From NCBI GenBank assembly GCA_021234155.1, contig JAJEKV010000014.1, positions 14,746,494-14,810,493 of the forward strand: 64,000 bases of DNA. The letters are read 5' to 3'. This DNA comes from Isoetes taiwanensis. Taxonomy: Eukaryota; Streptophyta; Lycopodiopsida; Isoetales; Isoetaceae. Under the pieces are notes generated by a model that saw nothing but the letters and a program-made list of their open reading frames with translations, was not told the origin of the DNA and ran no database searches. The position numbers were made by a program, and so were the translations under genes. Numbering within the stretch: the stretch's first letter is position 1; each line of letters starts with the position of its first letter. Shown piece by piece: positions 24,630 through 37,699 of this stretch.

Positions 24630-27600
24630 ACATAAGATATTTCACATTTTTCAAGGGAAAAACAATTCCAAAATGGAGGAAATATTAATGTAATATTTCG
24701 GTTTAAAAATAATGATATACTCCAATAAACATATGACCAAATCATGTCCATATAAATAATGAAGTGTGTTCCATGTCACCGCCATGTCTAGTTCTAGATG
24801 TGATTCTATTACTCACTTCCACTGGCCATTCTCTATATTTCGGGCTTTTATCATGAAGAAGGTCTCTTCAGATCATAAAACCCATACAAGGACATTCAAT
24901 ATTACCTGCATCCGCTTTATTCCTGCCATTCTAGGCAGATATTCCACCATTTATGGTATGTTATAAAACATATTATGACATCGCCACTGGTATATAAGTA
25001 GACCTGGCAAGCCATTAGGCACCTTAAAACCTTAAAAGGGCTGTTAAATAACCCACTAGCTAATTAATGTATTAATAGTAAAGTCAACTACTGAGCGCAC
25101 CGCCCAAATCGGGATTGACCCTCGGTGGGGAACTGCTAAGATTAGGCCCAAATTGGTCCCTACCCCCCAATTCTGCCCTGAGGAGGAAGGAGGGAGCTAC
25201 TTACTTTCGCACCCGGACATCGAGGGAATTGAAGCCTTTAAGTGACAAGAGTTCTAGCCAAAAGTAGGTTAGTCTCTAAGATAGTTTGTGCTTCCGGTGA
25301 CTTTGTTTATGTCTTGATTTATGTCTTTGTTTTTTTTTTTTATATTGGTGGTTATGCAATGTTTTATAATTGCAACTATTTTATGCTAACATTATCGCCA
25401 TTTATTTTTTCTATATTGATTACAAATAATGATAAGTTCAATGTCTTTGTCCAAAGACTTGGATCTTTTAAAATAAGGATAGTGTGATGGCTAATATTTG
25501 CCTCCATTTTTGAAAGTTTAGCCAAACTAAAGAAAACCGTGATGGAAAAAAAACTATTTAGTTTAGCCAAGTGTTAGAAACTTCCTATTTCCAATTTGAA
25601 GGTAGTTTAACTAAACCTATTTAGCTACACAAAAAAAAAGGAGTAGTAATTTTATTCCATGTTAATGGGAGACGATTTCTGTTTGATCAGTCACAGATCA
25701 CCAAATTCCAATACATTTTAAAAACCCCACCCCAATCTTAGACACATCGTAATTTATGGATGGAATTTCTCGGAGGAGTGCAGATTTTTGGAAGCAGTCT
25801 ACTTAGGCAAGCATAATAATATTGTTATGACCTCTTTCGGGGCATCCATTGGTCACCCGGAATACATTAATGATGTAATTTCCACTCTCATCAATGAGTT
25901 TGGTAAGCATATATAGAACAATAGCAAAGTCTATCCAAAGATGCGTGAACGGATAAGGAGGGAAGCTTTGTGCCATTATAAGAAGGAAGGTAATAAATTA
26001 GAGTATTTAATTAAAGTGGTCAGATCGGCGTTTGGGACTCGGACTGAAAATGGGACTCATACTAAAGGAAAAAAATTCTAAATTGAATGCTTGAATGAAT
26101 TACACATCACACACAAAGAATTGCAACTTGTTTTCCTCATAAATTTTACAAAACCACGAGTTGAAGAAAAGTTTTTCAAGAAGCTTCCCAATTATCTATG
26201 CTCATACAATGCTATAGCATGGAGGTTGCTCATGTTTTGTCCATCTCTTTTGGATCTTGTGTGTCTAGCCCCTTTGAAATGTGACAAGATTGGATAGACC
26301 CATACCACACACCCACCAATTCCTCCTTGAGGGATCGGCCTTGATTTGCCTCCCACTTCTTCTCCCAAAGTAGCTCTGGTGTATTGCTCCTTCAAGTTGC
26401 CCTTCTCGTGTCTCCTAACCCCTCCAATGGGCTCCCAATATTGAATTTGGAATCGAGGATGCAACTCCTCTCCATGCCATGGTGGTGGTTACATCGAGTG
26501 AGTGCCACCCCTAACTATTTGGATCTCATCATTAGTCGCCTTTACTAGTACAAAGTATCCTTCCTTGATGTCCTCAAAGGGATCCCACTTTCGGGGAAGA
26601 TCAAACCATGAAGCTTTGAGGCTACGCTTCCTACAAACCACTTGGAACCATTGTTAGGACCAAGTCAACTTTCTTAGGATAAAGCAAGTCCATGAGGAAC
26701 CCTCCCATCCGGACTCACGGTAAGAACCTGCCTCTCTCGGCTCCCCACATGGTTGATTACGTTTCTAAGCGTGTCTTTCTCCCAGAATTGATTTAGGAGT
26801 CCATGGATTTTTCTTGAGTGGAGGTGTGCTTTTCCATTTAGAACATCATCCCATTCGTTATATAATCCTTGGACGCCTCTTACTAGTTGGCTAGAGCCCT
26901 TTAATAATCTTAAAGGGAGGAAGTGGTTTTGGCTGCCCTCTAGGAATAAGAACTTTAATTAAGCCCGTTGCCTACAACTTCGATTCCTTGTCTGCATCAC
27001 CCCTTCGTCACCTGGTCTCCCTTATATTGCATGATCGTATTTGATCCTAGTCCAAAACTTGAACTGGCTTTGTGTATCCTATCATCAATTGATCCTACCA
27101 TAGCAGTAAGTATCCTTTTGACAAATGATTTCCAATCTGCAACCTCATCTATCAAGAAAGCCATTGGGTTTTAAAATGCATCTCAAAACATCCATTAGTT
27201 CGGGAAGACTAGTCCGCGTTTTCTCTCTTTGAGCTTAGAGAAAGTTCAAGAATGTATGTCTATAATCATGTCGTATGCCCAACCATCATGAACCCCATGT
27301 TCCACAACCTTGAATACTCCAACTTGCTGGCATGTATGGCATTGCCCCAAACATCCATCTATTCTTGTTTTCTTTTCAAATGTTGTCCAATTGAACACAT
27401 AGCTCCTCCGGCGGTTTTGTCTCTCAAGTAAGGGGAAATCATCCAAGTCCTCCTTGATTCTTTCACACACCTTGGATGTGACTCTTTTATGCACTTTTGT
27501 AAGCGAGCGGTTTATCAGCCCATCAAAGTTCCTCGAAAAATGGGGCTGATGGAGAATACGCCTCCCTTCTAATTCTTTTTCTAGTGTTCTCAAGCACTTG

Positions 27601-28876
27601 AAAATAGAACTCACATGGAAATTTGGATCACCCCTCTATAGTCAAGCACAAAATGACCATAGGTTTCAGTTCCATGCCCATGTTAGACCACCCGCCGGAC
27701 TTTCATCTCGAAAAGCGTTTTAATAACGCTTGGGCAAAGGATCTAGCTTTTGGCAAAGAAAGTCTTGTGTGTTGGTCCATCTTATCATGAATTATACACA
27801 AAATTTGTCAGTCATCTGGAAAAATGTTTCACTTGACAATACAATTTGTCTACATGATATTTGTAGCCTTTGGTGATACACGTGAATTGCTCCTTTAATT
27901 GCCATTCTTTCTTTTCTCCTATTGCAGTTGATGCAAGTGTATCCTTCGATTGAATGCAAGTGTTGCACTTGAGAATGGTATGTGCTGCGGGGTACACCGC
28001 GTCGCGAAGTGAGTTCTCCATAGCTTGTTGTAATGTGATTGAGAAAGAGGCCTCCGGTAGTTTCTAGGATGGTGTTGACCTCTTGTAAAGGCACTTTCTT
28101 TGGATGTAATGTTGTGGTAACACCCTTTGGACCACTTTCCACCATGCTTTCGTTCACCGCCGACTTGTGTGGCATAGATTGAGACATGTATCTCACAAAG
28201 CTCTGCGCAATGGCCTTCAAAGTGTTTGCTCTAGGTTTCAAAGTCGATGCATTGCCATGTTGAAACAACCCGTGCCCTTTTTTGACCTGCTCAAGTATCA
28301 CGTAAAAATGAAGACTTGCTCAGCCAAGAATCCATCTCAATGCCCTCATACATACCTTGGGGCACCTCAATTGATAAAGTAACCTTCTGTGTTTTCATCA
28401 TAGCTGGAATTTCTATACAAGGTGTGAGATGAAAATTAATCCTATCTTTTCGAAAGCTGTCCAATGTATTGAACCCCTTCTCCACAAAGGTCATCCCACC
28501 TACTAGGCCCCGTGCAATCTAGATTGCAACACTCTTTATCTAATTGCCTCTCGGGTTTTCTTTGGTTGGGGCCATACTTTCCATCCTTTCTAAATATTTG
28601 TCACTTCTAGCCCTCTTGAGCACCCTTGGCGGCCTTTTATGAAAAATGTAGCACCTCTTCCTTGTGATCAAAGGATGCTCATCCACCACCAAATCTTCCA
28701 CATTGCGGGGTGGGCCTTGGGTATGTAATTTAGTTGGGCCTTCAGGTTCACCATTCTTGTGTGTAATATATCTAATTGGCCATCTTAAGCTGAGTTTAGG
28801 ACTCCAACAACCCGAGCACACAATGCGGTCACTAGGGCTTCCATGGGATATGATTGTATCAACTTGTATAAGAAGC
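24630..28876 (+). mobile_element. Gypsy-derived repeat block, copy 2
   Basis: This is the second copy of the 1-4138 block, with the same order: LTR 5' part (about 24880-25290), spacer, RNase H remnant (25650-26010) and antisense ORF tract (26192-28902). The copies differ by frequent 1-6 bp indels and scattered substitutions. Unlike copy 1, it runs on to a long related LTR at 29170-30586, which may be its 3' LTR. Confidence 0.7.
25650..26010 (+). pseudogene. Ty3/gypsy RNase H remnant, copy 2
   Basis: This is the counterpart of 940-1270. The gggagacgatttc start, TDHQ-like region, WMEFL and the LGKHN/ADTLS end are visible in shifted frames. It joins the preceding LTR-derived sequence at the same place as in copy 1, so both derive from one ancestral deletion or one duplicated segment. 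Confidence 0.65.
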
Positions 28877-28902
28877 TTCCCAATGCCTTCCAAGATGATC
28901 AT
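26192..28902 (-). pseudogene. Antisense ORF block, copy 2
   Basis: The minus strand has long open pieces at 28540-28902 (120 codons), 27792-28301 (169), 27246-27614 (122) and 26192-26464 (90), ordered as in copy 1. The first piece is basic near its end (HKRPPRVLKRARSDKYLERM). The second includes FVRYMSQSMPHKS, LNHITTSYGELTS and STYHSQVQHLHSIEGYTCIN. The third includes KVCERIKEDLDDFPLLERQ and VFNWTTFEKKTRIDGCLG. No known domain was recognised. The 169-codon frame is long for AT-rich non-coding DNA, which supports a decayed protein on this strand. Confidence 0.4.
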
Positions 28903-29169
28903 CTCGGCCTTTCATCATTCATACTATCAAAGGATCAAGCTGAGTTATTATGACTTTATGTGGCAATGCCGGGGAATAGAAGCATCCATGATAGCGATCG
29001 ACTCAACTCAATGGTGAGCAATTCATTGTAGATCCGGCATATATCATATGAGTGTTCGATCCGGCGAGGAATCGTGTAAGGTTGAGCTAGATCATGATAG
29101 GGGAAATGGGCATATAGGCATTCATGATAGGATGATACCGCTTGGTTATAATGGAAAAATTGCCATTCC

Positions 29170-30586
29170 TTATGCCGAGGCTAAACATAAAGCCTAAAAG
29201 GGGTTTTAATTAGCTATAGTAAATTGTTAGTAAGTTAAATAACCTAATTAGGCTGATTAATGCATTAATTAGTAAAAGTCAACTAATTAGAGTGCCACCG
29301 GCCCGATCGATTGGCGGGGGAAAACTTCTAAGATTAGGGCTCAAATTGGATCCCTAGCCCCATTCTGCCCCAAATCAATTTGGGAATTGGAGGAAGGAGG
29401 AGCTACTTGCCACCAGTTGCCGGACTAAGAATGGAAGCCTTCATTGACAATGCTTCTAGCCAAGAGACCGGTTAGTCTCTAGATAGTTTGTATACGCTAA
29501 CCCTTGTATGATTAGATGGATAGTTAATTTCTCTATTATGTATTGTTAAGATGAGGATGGTTACTTTGTTCATGATTATGCTCTCTCTTTATGTTCCTCT
29601 TTGTGTGTTTCGCATTGCAAAGGGTGGGTAGAGAACTGAAAGCTTTCAAAGTAGATATGTCTCTAGCTAGAACCCTTAAGACCGATAAATGCCCTCACGT
29701 TTTGTTAACAAGAGCCCACCTAGTTTGAGGATGCTATGTTGTGATTCAACACGGATAAGTGAACGGGGATGGGAACTTGCCTAGTTTAGCTCTGAGAATT
29801 CTATAGTATGCTAGGGTTATAGTCGATCAAGGGGTCGGTATGGGTCGACACTCCCTAGGTCGCGAGGAGGCGATGCCTATAAGGGCGTCCTGGACTCGAG
29901 GCGTAGCGGTGGCCGGCCTTTAGATTTAGGGGTAAGTCGGGTATGGATGCGGGGGTTCTTTGATGTGGCGCGTGTCCTCTCTAGCACATCAGGGATCCAT
30001 TGTTGCCTAGGAGGGATGCCTCCCCTGACCGCACCCCATTGGGCCGGAGTAATGTAACCCGAGTAGTCTCATAGGGTGATTCCATGAGATTGCATCTTTG
30101 AAGGCTACAATCCGCCATAGCATGTTTCACCCTATCGCAAAGTGTGCCTGGGAAGGGCGGATGGAGTGGACTACCCTAGCCATTGTTCTATGCCATGTTT
30201 TATCTCCTGGCCCAAGTTATCTTGAGGCCTTGACCAATCGATCAACCCACCGGAGTTTGAGCTCGAGGTAGAGCCTCATTTATGGTATATTGGTTATGTT
30301 ATCTTGTCTTTGTATTGTTACTTATATGATGATGGATAGACCGCCCTTCATGATGGTATATTATTTATGTATGATTGCTGGGGTGCTAACATGTATGTAC
30401 ACTTCCATGCGGTAGAATTTCCATAGAGGACATGGGATTTAATGACACCTCATTCGTGGAATTTGGCCATCCCAAGTGGTCCGAGTTAGGGACGGGAGGG
30501 CCTTTACATGGTGATATAGTTGCCATAGGAGGGCAATTCCCCATATTTGTATGAAGGGAGCATCATTATAGATTAGGAGCATCACA
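29170..30586 (+). repeat. Long LTR (family A), solo or 3' copy
   Basis: This aligns over its length with the LTR at 51229-52478. Shared parts include the gaggaaggaggagctact block, ggttagtctctagatagttt, an ctagaaccctt-aagagcccacct block, gccggcctttagatttaggg, gtaagtcgggta.ggatgcggggg and a gattccatgagattgcatct block. It ends gagcatcaca (to 30586) but is not followed by a tRNA primer site, so it is a 3' or solo LTR. It carries about 170-200 bp near its 3' end that the other copy lacks. Confidence 0.65.
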
Positions 30587-33500
30587 AGGTGGGAGAGATG
30601 AGAGAGGATCTTCAAGTAGGAACGAATTTAGCTTTCAATTTGTAGATATGAATGTTCACTTTGTGTTTTATATTTTGTAATCGGGAACACAAAGCGTTTA
30701 TGATTTTTGGACTTAGTTCTATTGAGCTAGGATTTACATGTTATTATCCAGCGACTATAGATTATTGGCCATTTGAATTTTTTCGCCAAAAGGAGGGACA
30801 ATTCTTAAAAAAACAACCAGGGGAGGTATGTATCGAGCTAAAGCCACATGCTATTAAAGTTATATCATCAATTATAAGGTCCATAATACCAAATACTTTC
30901 AAACCTAAAAGCTAAATATTGGTGTAAGTTGGCACCTAACTATTTAATAAGAACAAGGCCTAATTGGAAATTGATTTTTAATTCAGTGTGATACTAAAGA
31001 GGAACTTAAGAGTGTTTTTCTTTGTTTTTGTTTTCTTGGAAGAACAAAATCAAAAAGTTTGTTAATCAGATATGAAAAGTACAAAATTTACATATGTCAT
31101 TTAACGTGTAAGCATGTACTTACTCTAGAATAGGAGACTAACGATAAAGCAATTTGAAGATATTGAATCCAAATACATTAGTCACTTCTAACTCAAAGGG
31201 AGGAAACGTTCGAGGTGACATGTAGTGGTCCTAAATCGTTTCCTTAATACTCATCATATCATCATTACGGTATGGATATACAATAACTAGGAGTCAAAGA
31301 TAAATTGTTTTCTTCTTAGAGAATATGATAACCTTCATTTAAATCAGCGGTCATGGATTAGTGCATTTAGTGATTTTCTAGTTGCAGGAATAAAACCAAC
31401 TCTAGATATTGACGGGTCATTCATGGGCTTGGCTTTCCATTTTAGCAATTTCATTCATTGTGGATCATATACAAGTCTATAAGTAATGAAATGCTACTTA
31501 GAAGACAAGCCATGGTTTTGTAGAATACTAAATGGACCAAGCCATATCTCAGATTACATATATGAAGGGAAGCTTCAAGAGGATCTTGGTCTCTGGTTTC
31601 ATGACATACAACTGCTTCTTTGCTTGGGGATGGTTACAATCTTGAGTTGGATATACTAATTTCTAAATGAGGACCATTTTTCTTGAAGGCTGCAAATTGT
31701 TTCTATCTAGTTTATGAGCCTTGGTGTAGATGAAGGTTGAGGGAGGCAATAGCTCTACTCCTGCAAGACTAGGGTTTTCTCTTTTTATTAACTAGCCAAC
31801 CTATATCATGAAACTCCAGTATCATATGCAGAAAATGCTAATAGTACTAGATCTTTGTTGCATGTATTAAATCTCTTTAGTATTACAATACATCTTCAAT
31901 AAAAAGAGGGAAAGATCTTGTATTGCAACATGCTAGTATAACCTTGAGCTTTGATATTCGAGGCTCCTTTGTCCCTCTATACTAGTTTGAATGGATGAGA
32001 TTATTGCCACTATTTTTTTTATGCATAGAAAGTGAAGGATGCAAAGATTTGCAGACATGAAGGGAGAGCATGAAACAACAAACTTGTTGATAGGTTGGAA
32101 GATGTTTGCATGCCTTGCCTTGGATTAGAATGGCTGGTGATTGTGTCTAATCATTTTAGGTTAAATGGTTTTGTCCCACAATGCAACACTATCTACAATA
32201 AGAAGCTGATTTGATGCTTAGAAAGCTGTTATCGAGATGACATCTACCCCCAACAAGAGAGTTCAGTTAGTCTGACCTCAATAGTCATTTTGAAATATAT
32301 GCATTTTTCTTTCCTTCCATATTGACTATAATGTCCACGCTTTGCACATCAACACATTCCACTACACAATGGTCTAGAGAAGCCTCTTTGAAATTTACTC
32401 ATTAGTATTTTGTGCATAGATGCTCATACTCTCTTTTGATTTAGAGATCGCTAGCAAAAGGTATGTGAATTAAATTCTGCATGAATAAGTTCAATCTAGA
32501 AGGAAGATATGGATTCTAGACATCTAGCCATATTTGTTAATTTGTCTCTGTGGACGATAAAAATCATTCTATTCTATTCTCTAAACTAATACGTTTAAGG
32601 GATACAATGGCGGTGAGGCTTCTATAGCTTGAATTGAATCATTTTCCTAATTAAATAATTGGCATAGAAGCCATGATTTTTGGTCTCATTTGCATATACT
32701 AGTTCGGATTGCTCCCTATAGTTATGTTATCATCCTTCTATTCTACCCTTGAAAATGGCCCATCCTAATAGTTGTTCATTCTTGTACCAGCAACAGTTGA
32801 TGCAACTATTTTACATGGATGTCGTCCAAAGTTACTTCTATTCTAATTCTACTTCTTAAAGAGTAAGTGACATGTTTGCTATGCTTCTACCATAAAACGA
32901 AAGAACTTTTGACATGTATCTATCCATTTAAAGTTTTTGTTTGCTTACGTGATAGTTGAATGTCAACTAGTATGCTTTTTATTTAAAGCGACATCCTTTT
33001 TGAATTGTTGACAACTTGAAAGTGAAATGTGATGGAGATATAAGGTTGCAAATGGCATAAATGTGTCAAAGTTGAATACATAGATTGAACATGTCAGATA
33101 TGATCACTTTAAGATCAAAAGCACTGATCTAAAGTGGACCAGTGTGGCATTTTTATGGTATTTGCTTAAGTGGTGAAAATAGAGAACAACAACAACGTCG
33201 TCGTGGCTAAACATTCAAGAGGATCTGAATTATATAATATATGGTTTGAAAATAGAGGGTTCCTCCACGAAAATTTATTTCTGAAAATTTTTGGCCATCC
33301 TGAAAATTTTCTGGCAATAAAATCATGAATTTTAGGTAAAAGACACTAAAAAGTGCACTAACATAGATAGATATTTTTTAGTAGGCTTAAATATCAGGGA
33401 TGTCAGCTTGCATTTTTACTTGTCAAACATATTATTAATTTTGAGCCCGGTATGATACTAAGAAGAAGAGTAACAATGCATTTTATTAAAAAAGAATAGA

Positions 33501-33932
33501 ATAGAATAGAATAGGTTTTCAGCAGAGACACTAGTAATAATCTTAAACTGAGGCTCGAGTTGTAAGATGGATGGAATTTTATCATCCACGACGTCCAACT
33601 CGGCTTGAGTTGTAAGGTGGACAGAAACGTCATGAGAAGCCGCAGCTTATGGGACACATCTATTTTAATTTTGAGAATACTTTGGGTAGGCTATAGATAA
33701 GGAGGCCTTTCTGCTTTTGAGTTTGTCCAACAAAAACAATAAATGATACATAGGACGGTATATACATCACAACTGGCGGCCACAGCTAGTAGAATCCCCC
33801 CAACAGTGCATCGTGACAAAAAAAATTGAAGAACAGCATTCAATGATCTGCTATAAGAAATCTGTGGGCGATGCTTTCCAAAGAACAAGGATTTCAAGAT
33901 TCTTGCTTTCTTTTTGTGTGATTTTCTGCAAA
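30587..33932. other. Long AT-rich region without recognisable genes
   Basis: The only moderate ORF (30652-30915, +, 87 codons) has no recognised motif. A short agaatagaat microsatellite lies near 33492. A ctcgagttgtaag-type word repeats at about 33553 and 33606. The last part would be the promoter region of the FAO gene, but no clear promoter element was identified. Confidence 0.45.
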
Positions 33933-36449
33933 ATGGAGAATGAAAGTAATAAGGCAAAGAGTTCCGTTCATCCTTTGCTCCGAGAAAGCAGAGCGCCATT
34001 TCCCCACGGATTTTCCAAAAAACAAATGGATGTTTTTGCTCTTCTTTGTGATACGGTTATTCCTTCTCTTTTACCTCCGGGAGAGCTTAAATCCGAGGCC
34101 GAAATGAAGCAACTTTTTGACGATGCTGGCATTTTTTATCGCCTGTCTGCTTCCGATCTTGACGTTCCTGAAGTGGTACGCTCTTCTTTTTTCATTTTCT
34201 TTCATGTTTTTGTCTGATACTGTTTGAGTTAAGAATCTTATTTTTTTTCTACACTTGTTAGAAATCTTTTTTTTTACACGGTTTGATTGATCCTTCAAGA
34301 GCTTCGAAATTATGGTAGTGAGTATGTGGGATTTACAGGCAGCAGGAATGGTGACGAAATGGACAACATGGTACCAGTATTTGAGAGTAAAGGTGGCGCT
34401 GAGTTTGCTGGGGAGCAGAGGTGGGACATTGATTTTATGCGGGGGTTTAAGCCTGAGCAAAAAGAAGATTTTGTGTGTCAAATCGTTCAAGAATCTAACG
34501 TTAGAGCGCAGAGAAGCAGCGCTCAGAAGGTGGAGCCAGAGTTGTTTCTGGGACCTGCAGATGCTCTTCAAGCTAATCAAGAGCTACACCAACTTCGCTT
34601 ACTATTCCAAGGCAATTTAAAACCGCTTTCGCTCTTCAATCTGTTTTTTAATCGCTGTTAAAGTTAATCACTTCTGTATTCTGTTTCTAAATCCCTGCCA
34701 TTTTTTCTTTGTCTCTAGGTCGACCAGAACGGATTTAACCCAACTTGGCGAGCAATTGGGTACTCTCCTGCTCCTATTCATCCAAACACTGCCCCGCCCA
34801 AGAAATTAACCAAGAATCTGATCGATTCGAAGACCCCAGCTCCTCAATTCGCCGCACTTCTGGCAGATTCTGGATACCCAATTCTGGGCGATATTTCATC
34901 ATCAGAAACTATATGGCAAAGGCAAAAGATCATCGGATTTGGGTATTAAATGCGACGTTGTGGTGGTGGGTTCAGGGTCAGGAGGAGGAGTAGCAGCTGG
35001 GTATTTGGCAAAAGAGGGATATAAGGTGATTGTGGTGGAAAAAGGGAGTATTTTGCTCGGGAAGATCTGTCGCTGTTGGAAGGTCCATCCATGGATGCAA
35101 TGTATGAACAGAGCGGAGCTCTGACGACAGTGGACGGATCGGTAATTCTGTTAACTGGAAAACTGTTGGGGAGGATCGGCGATCAATTGGGGAGCTTGTT
35201 TCAAAACGCCGGAATTGGTGAGGAAGGAATGGGCGGAAGAAAAAGGGCTAGGATTTATAGCGAGTTCAGAGTACGACGAAGCGATGGAGGAAATCTGCAG
35301 AAGAATGGGTGTAAGCGATGAATTGGGCGAAGAAAGCTTTCAGAATCAGATACTCCGGCGGGGCTGCAAGGCTCTGGGCTACCCGATCGGAACGATTCCT
35401 CGCAATTCAAAGCAGCCGCACAGCTGCGGATCGTGCGGGTTCGGCTGCCGCAGCGGCAGAAAACAGGGCACTCAGGAAACCTGGCTAGCCGACGCGGTGG
35501 ATAACGGGGCCGCAATTCTGACGTCATTTGCCGCGGACAGCATCCTCCTCGCCGCCTGCGGCGCCGCCCGCCGCAAGCCCCGCCGCAGCTGCGGCATCGT
35601 CGCCACGTCACCCTCCCTCCGCCTTTTTATTGAATCCAAGGCTACCATTGTGGCTTGTGGTGCCCTCTCCACCCCTCCCCTCCTCCGCCGCTCTCGCCTC
35701 TCTAACCCCCATATTGGTCGCCACCTTAAAATCCACCCAGTCTTCATGGCCTCCGGTTACTTCCCTCCTCTCGCCCCCTCGGGAGCATCTTCCATGGTGA
35801 AATCATGACCTCTTTCTCCGAACTCTCTCACCCTCGGGCTATGGCTCTATCATTGAAACTCCCTCCCAACATCCCGGAATGTTCTTCGTCGGCATGCCCC
35901 CGCTCTCGCTTTCCAATTCAAAGAACAAATCTTGCCGAATACCCTCGCCGCTGCTGCCCTCATTGCTATCACACGTGATTGGACTCGAGGGCTATGTTGG
36001 AGAGAGCAACTCAAAAGCCTCCATACATTATACCCTAAGCTACAATGATCGACAAACTGCTGGTGAGACAATTGCTAGGGCATTAAGAGTTCTAGTTGCT
36101 GCAGGAGCCACGGCTATTGGGATGATGCATGTTGATGGGGATGTCTTCTACCCTAAAACCTCCTCCACTGAGGACTTGGAGACGTTCATTCGAATGATAA
36201 CAAGAAAACTAATGGCCCATAACCTCAAAAAGCAACATGTTCTCTGCGACATCAAATGGGCTCATGTCGAATGGGGGTTGATGCAAAGACATCTGCAGTT
36301 GATCTATGTGGTGAGACATGGGAAGTCGAAGGGTTATTTGTAGGGGATGGAAGCGTCTTCGCCAACCCAGAGGAGTGAATCCAATGGTGACAATTCAATC
36401 CGTTTCATATTGCATTGCCAAATCGGTTGGCTTTTTGCGACAAAATTGA
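33933..36449 (+). pseudogene. Long-chain fatty alcohol oxidase (FAO, GMC oxidoreductase), frameshifted
   Basis: Exon 1 (33933-34175) starts MENESNKAKSS and contains HPLLRESRAPFPHGFSKKQM, the FAO N-terminus, ending at a GT donor. Exon 2 (34339-34611) is hydrophobic in parts (VALSLLG, LILCGG) and ends at a GC donor. Exon 3 (34719-36449) starts VDQNGFNPTW and carries the FAD-binding [18 protein letters not shown] (34970-35023), the long flavoprotein body and the C-terminal GMC domain. The family oxidises long-chain fatty alcohols to aldehydes with release of H2O2 (EC 1.1.3.20) and is membrane-bound. Frame breaks occur near 34930, 35060, 35165 (one G missing from a G run), 35780, 35890, 36230 and 36360. 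Near the end, the DGSV motif is followed by scrambled sequence where copy 2 reads [10 protein letters not shown]. Length fits a full family member. It is either a pseudogene or a gene with consensus errors. Confidence 0.85.
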
Positions 36450-36700
36450 TCGTAATTTAATGCAATTATGCATTCTCTTTGGAAGACGTTTGCCTTGTAA
36501 CATTTTCCTTAATCATAGCTACGAAGTTCTCAAATTGATATACACTTTTGATGTAGTATCCAATTGTCTTTAGATAGATTTCACTTTACATGTATCTTTT
36601 AGGAACTTGAGATTCTAGAAACTGAGGCCACTACATTCTACTCCATTCATATTAATTATGCTGGTAGGTTTCCACACACTCCATGTATTTGATTATGGAC
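36450..36700 (+). other. FAO 3' trailer and flank, copy 1
   Basis: This matches the sequences after FAO copies 2 (47778-48111) and 3 (53101-53690): tgcaattatgcattctctttgg, tagatttcactttacat, gaaactgaggcca and cactccatgtatttga. Similarity to the others ends soon after atggacaa near 36700. Confidence 0.65.
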
Positions 36701-36774
36701 AACTGTACCACAATATGACGAGGTCAATCAGGTCTTTAGGCCCCAACTTCTTGGGCTGTGACGATACTAGGTCA

Positions 36775-37640
36775 GCCGAATGTGAGGAAGTTTTGGTACT
36801 TCAAAATGAGGGAAGAACAACTTAGTAGGGTTGATTAAAGCAATCCAAATGGGTTGATTACATCCAATTAGTGGGGTTCGCATACAATATTACAAAGCAA
36901 GAATCATCGAGGATGTCTTTGTTTACACATCTCTTAAGATTAAGGTCAAATAAGCGAAGCTCTGCATCGATAATTCAAGAAGCTTGCTTCAAGATGGTGG
37001 GACCCTTTGAGATTATCAAGCGGATAGGGAGCCAATTCTATCTGAATTTACCTGCTCATCTAAAGGTTCACAAGGCCTTCTATGTAAGCCTTTTGAAGAA
37101 ATATACTCCAAATCTGGAGGAAGTTTTAGATACGTCAATCTTGTTTGAAATGAGGGAAGAACAACTTGAGATTGTTCCCATTTTTAATTCTTGATGAAGC
37201 ATTCTAGAAGTCATGAAGATCATAATTCCTTCAATACTTGGTCAAGTGGAAACACTTACCCAGAGGAAGTTTTGAATATGCCAACCTTGTTTGAAATGAG
37301 GAAAGAACAACCCGGAGAAAGTTTTGGTAATGCCAACCTTGTTTAAAATAAGGGAAGAACAACTTGAGATTGTTCCCAAGTTAATTCTTGATGAAGCATT
37401 CAGGAAGTCATGAAGATCAGAATTCCTTCAATACTTGGTCAAATGGAAACACCTACCCGTGGCAGATGTGGCATGTATTAAAACAAAAACTAGAGAAACA
37501 ATATCCAATTCATGAAGCATATCCAACGGCCAGGTCGTCTCCGAGTTAGTTGACGCCAGCTTGAGAGATGAGTACATTTAGCCTTAGCACATGTGACAAT
37601 GCTAAGGGGGGAGCACATTTCATCTGAGGAAAAACACCTA
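36775..37640 (+). pseudogene. Chromodomain-type Ty3/gypsy 3' fragment with reiterated segment
   Basis: The frame 36871-37194 contains KMVGPFEIIKRIGSQFYL and VHKAFYVSLLKKYTP, the integrase C-terminal region of plant chromoviruses. Further on, broken frames give ILDEAF and QYLVKWKHLPVADV (about 37385-37470), a chromodomain. The segment gaggaagtttt to agggaagaacaactt is repeated at about 36784, 37117, 37262 and 37317, so this part has been duplicated locally. An aaggggggag run near 37602 may be the polypurine tract. No reverse transcriptase is present nearby. Confidence 0.7.
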
Positions 37641-37699
37641 TGCGAGTGGCCATGATAGGGATTTCTCCATCCCTCATGCCGTCTCAGTCCCAAGTGTAA

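Noticed and set aside
32000-33000. Possible copia or gypsy remnant suggested by scattered short peptides
   Set aside because: No two motifs occur in the right order or spacing on either strand.
35255-35800. Long GC-rich minus and alternate-frame ORFs over the FAO exon
   Set aside because: They are shadow frames of the FAO coding strand; the same shadows recur over copy 2 at 46815-47345.
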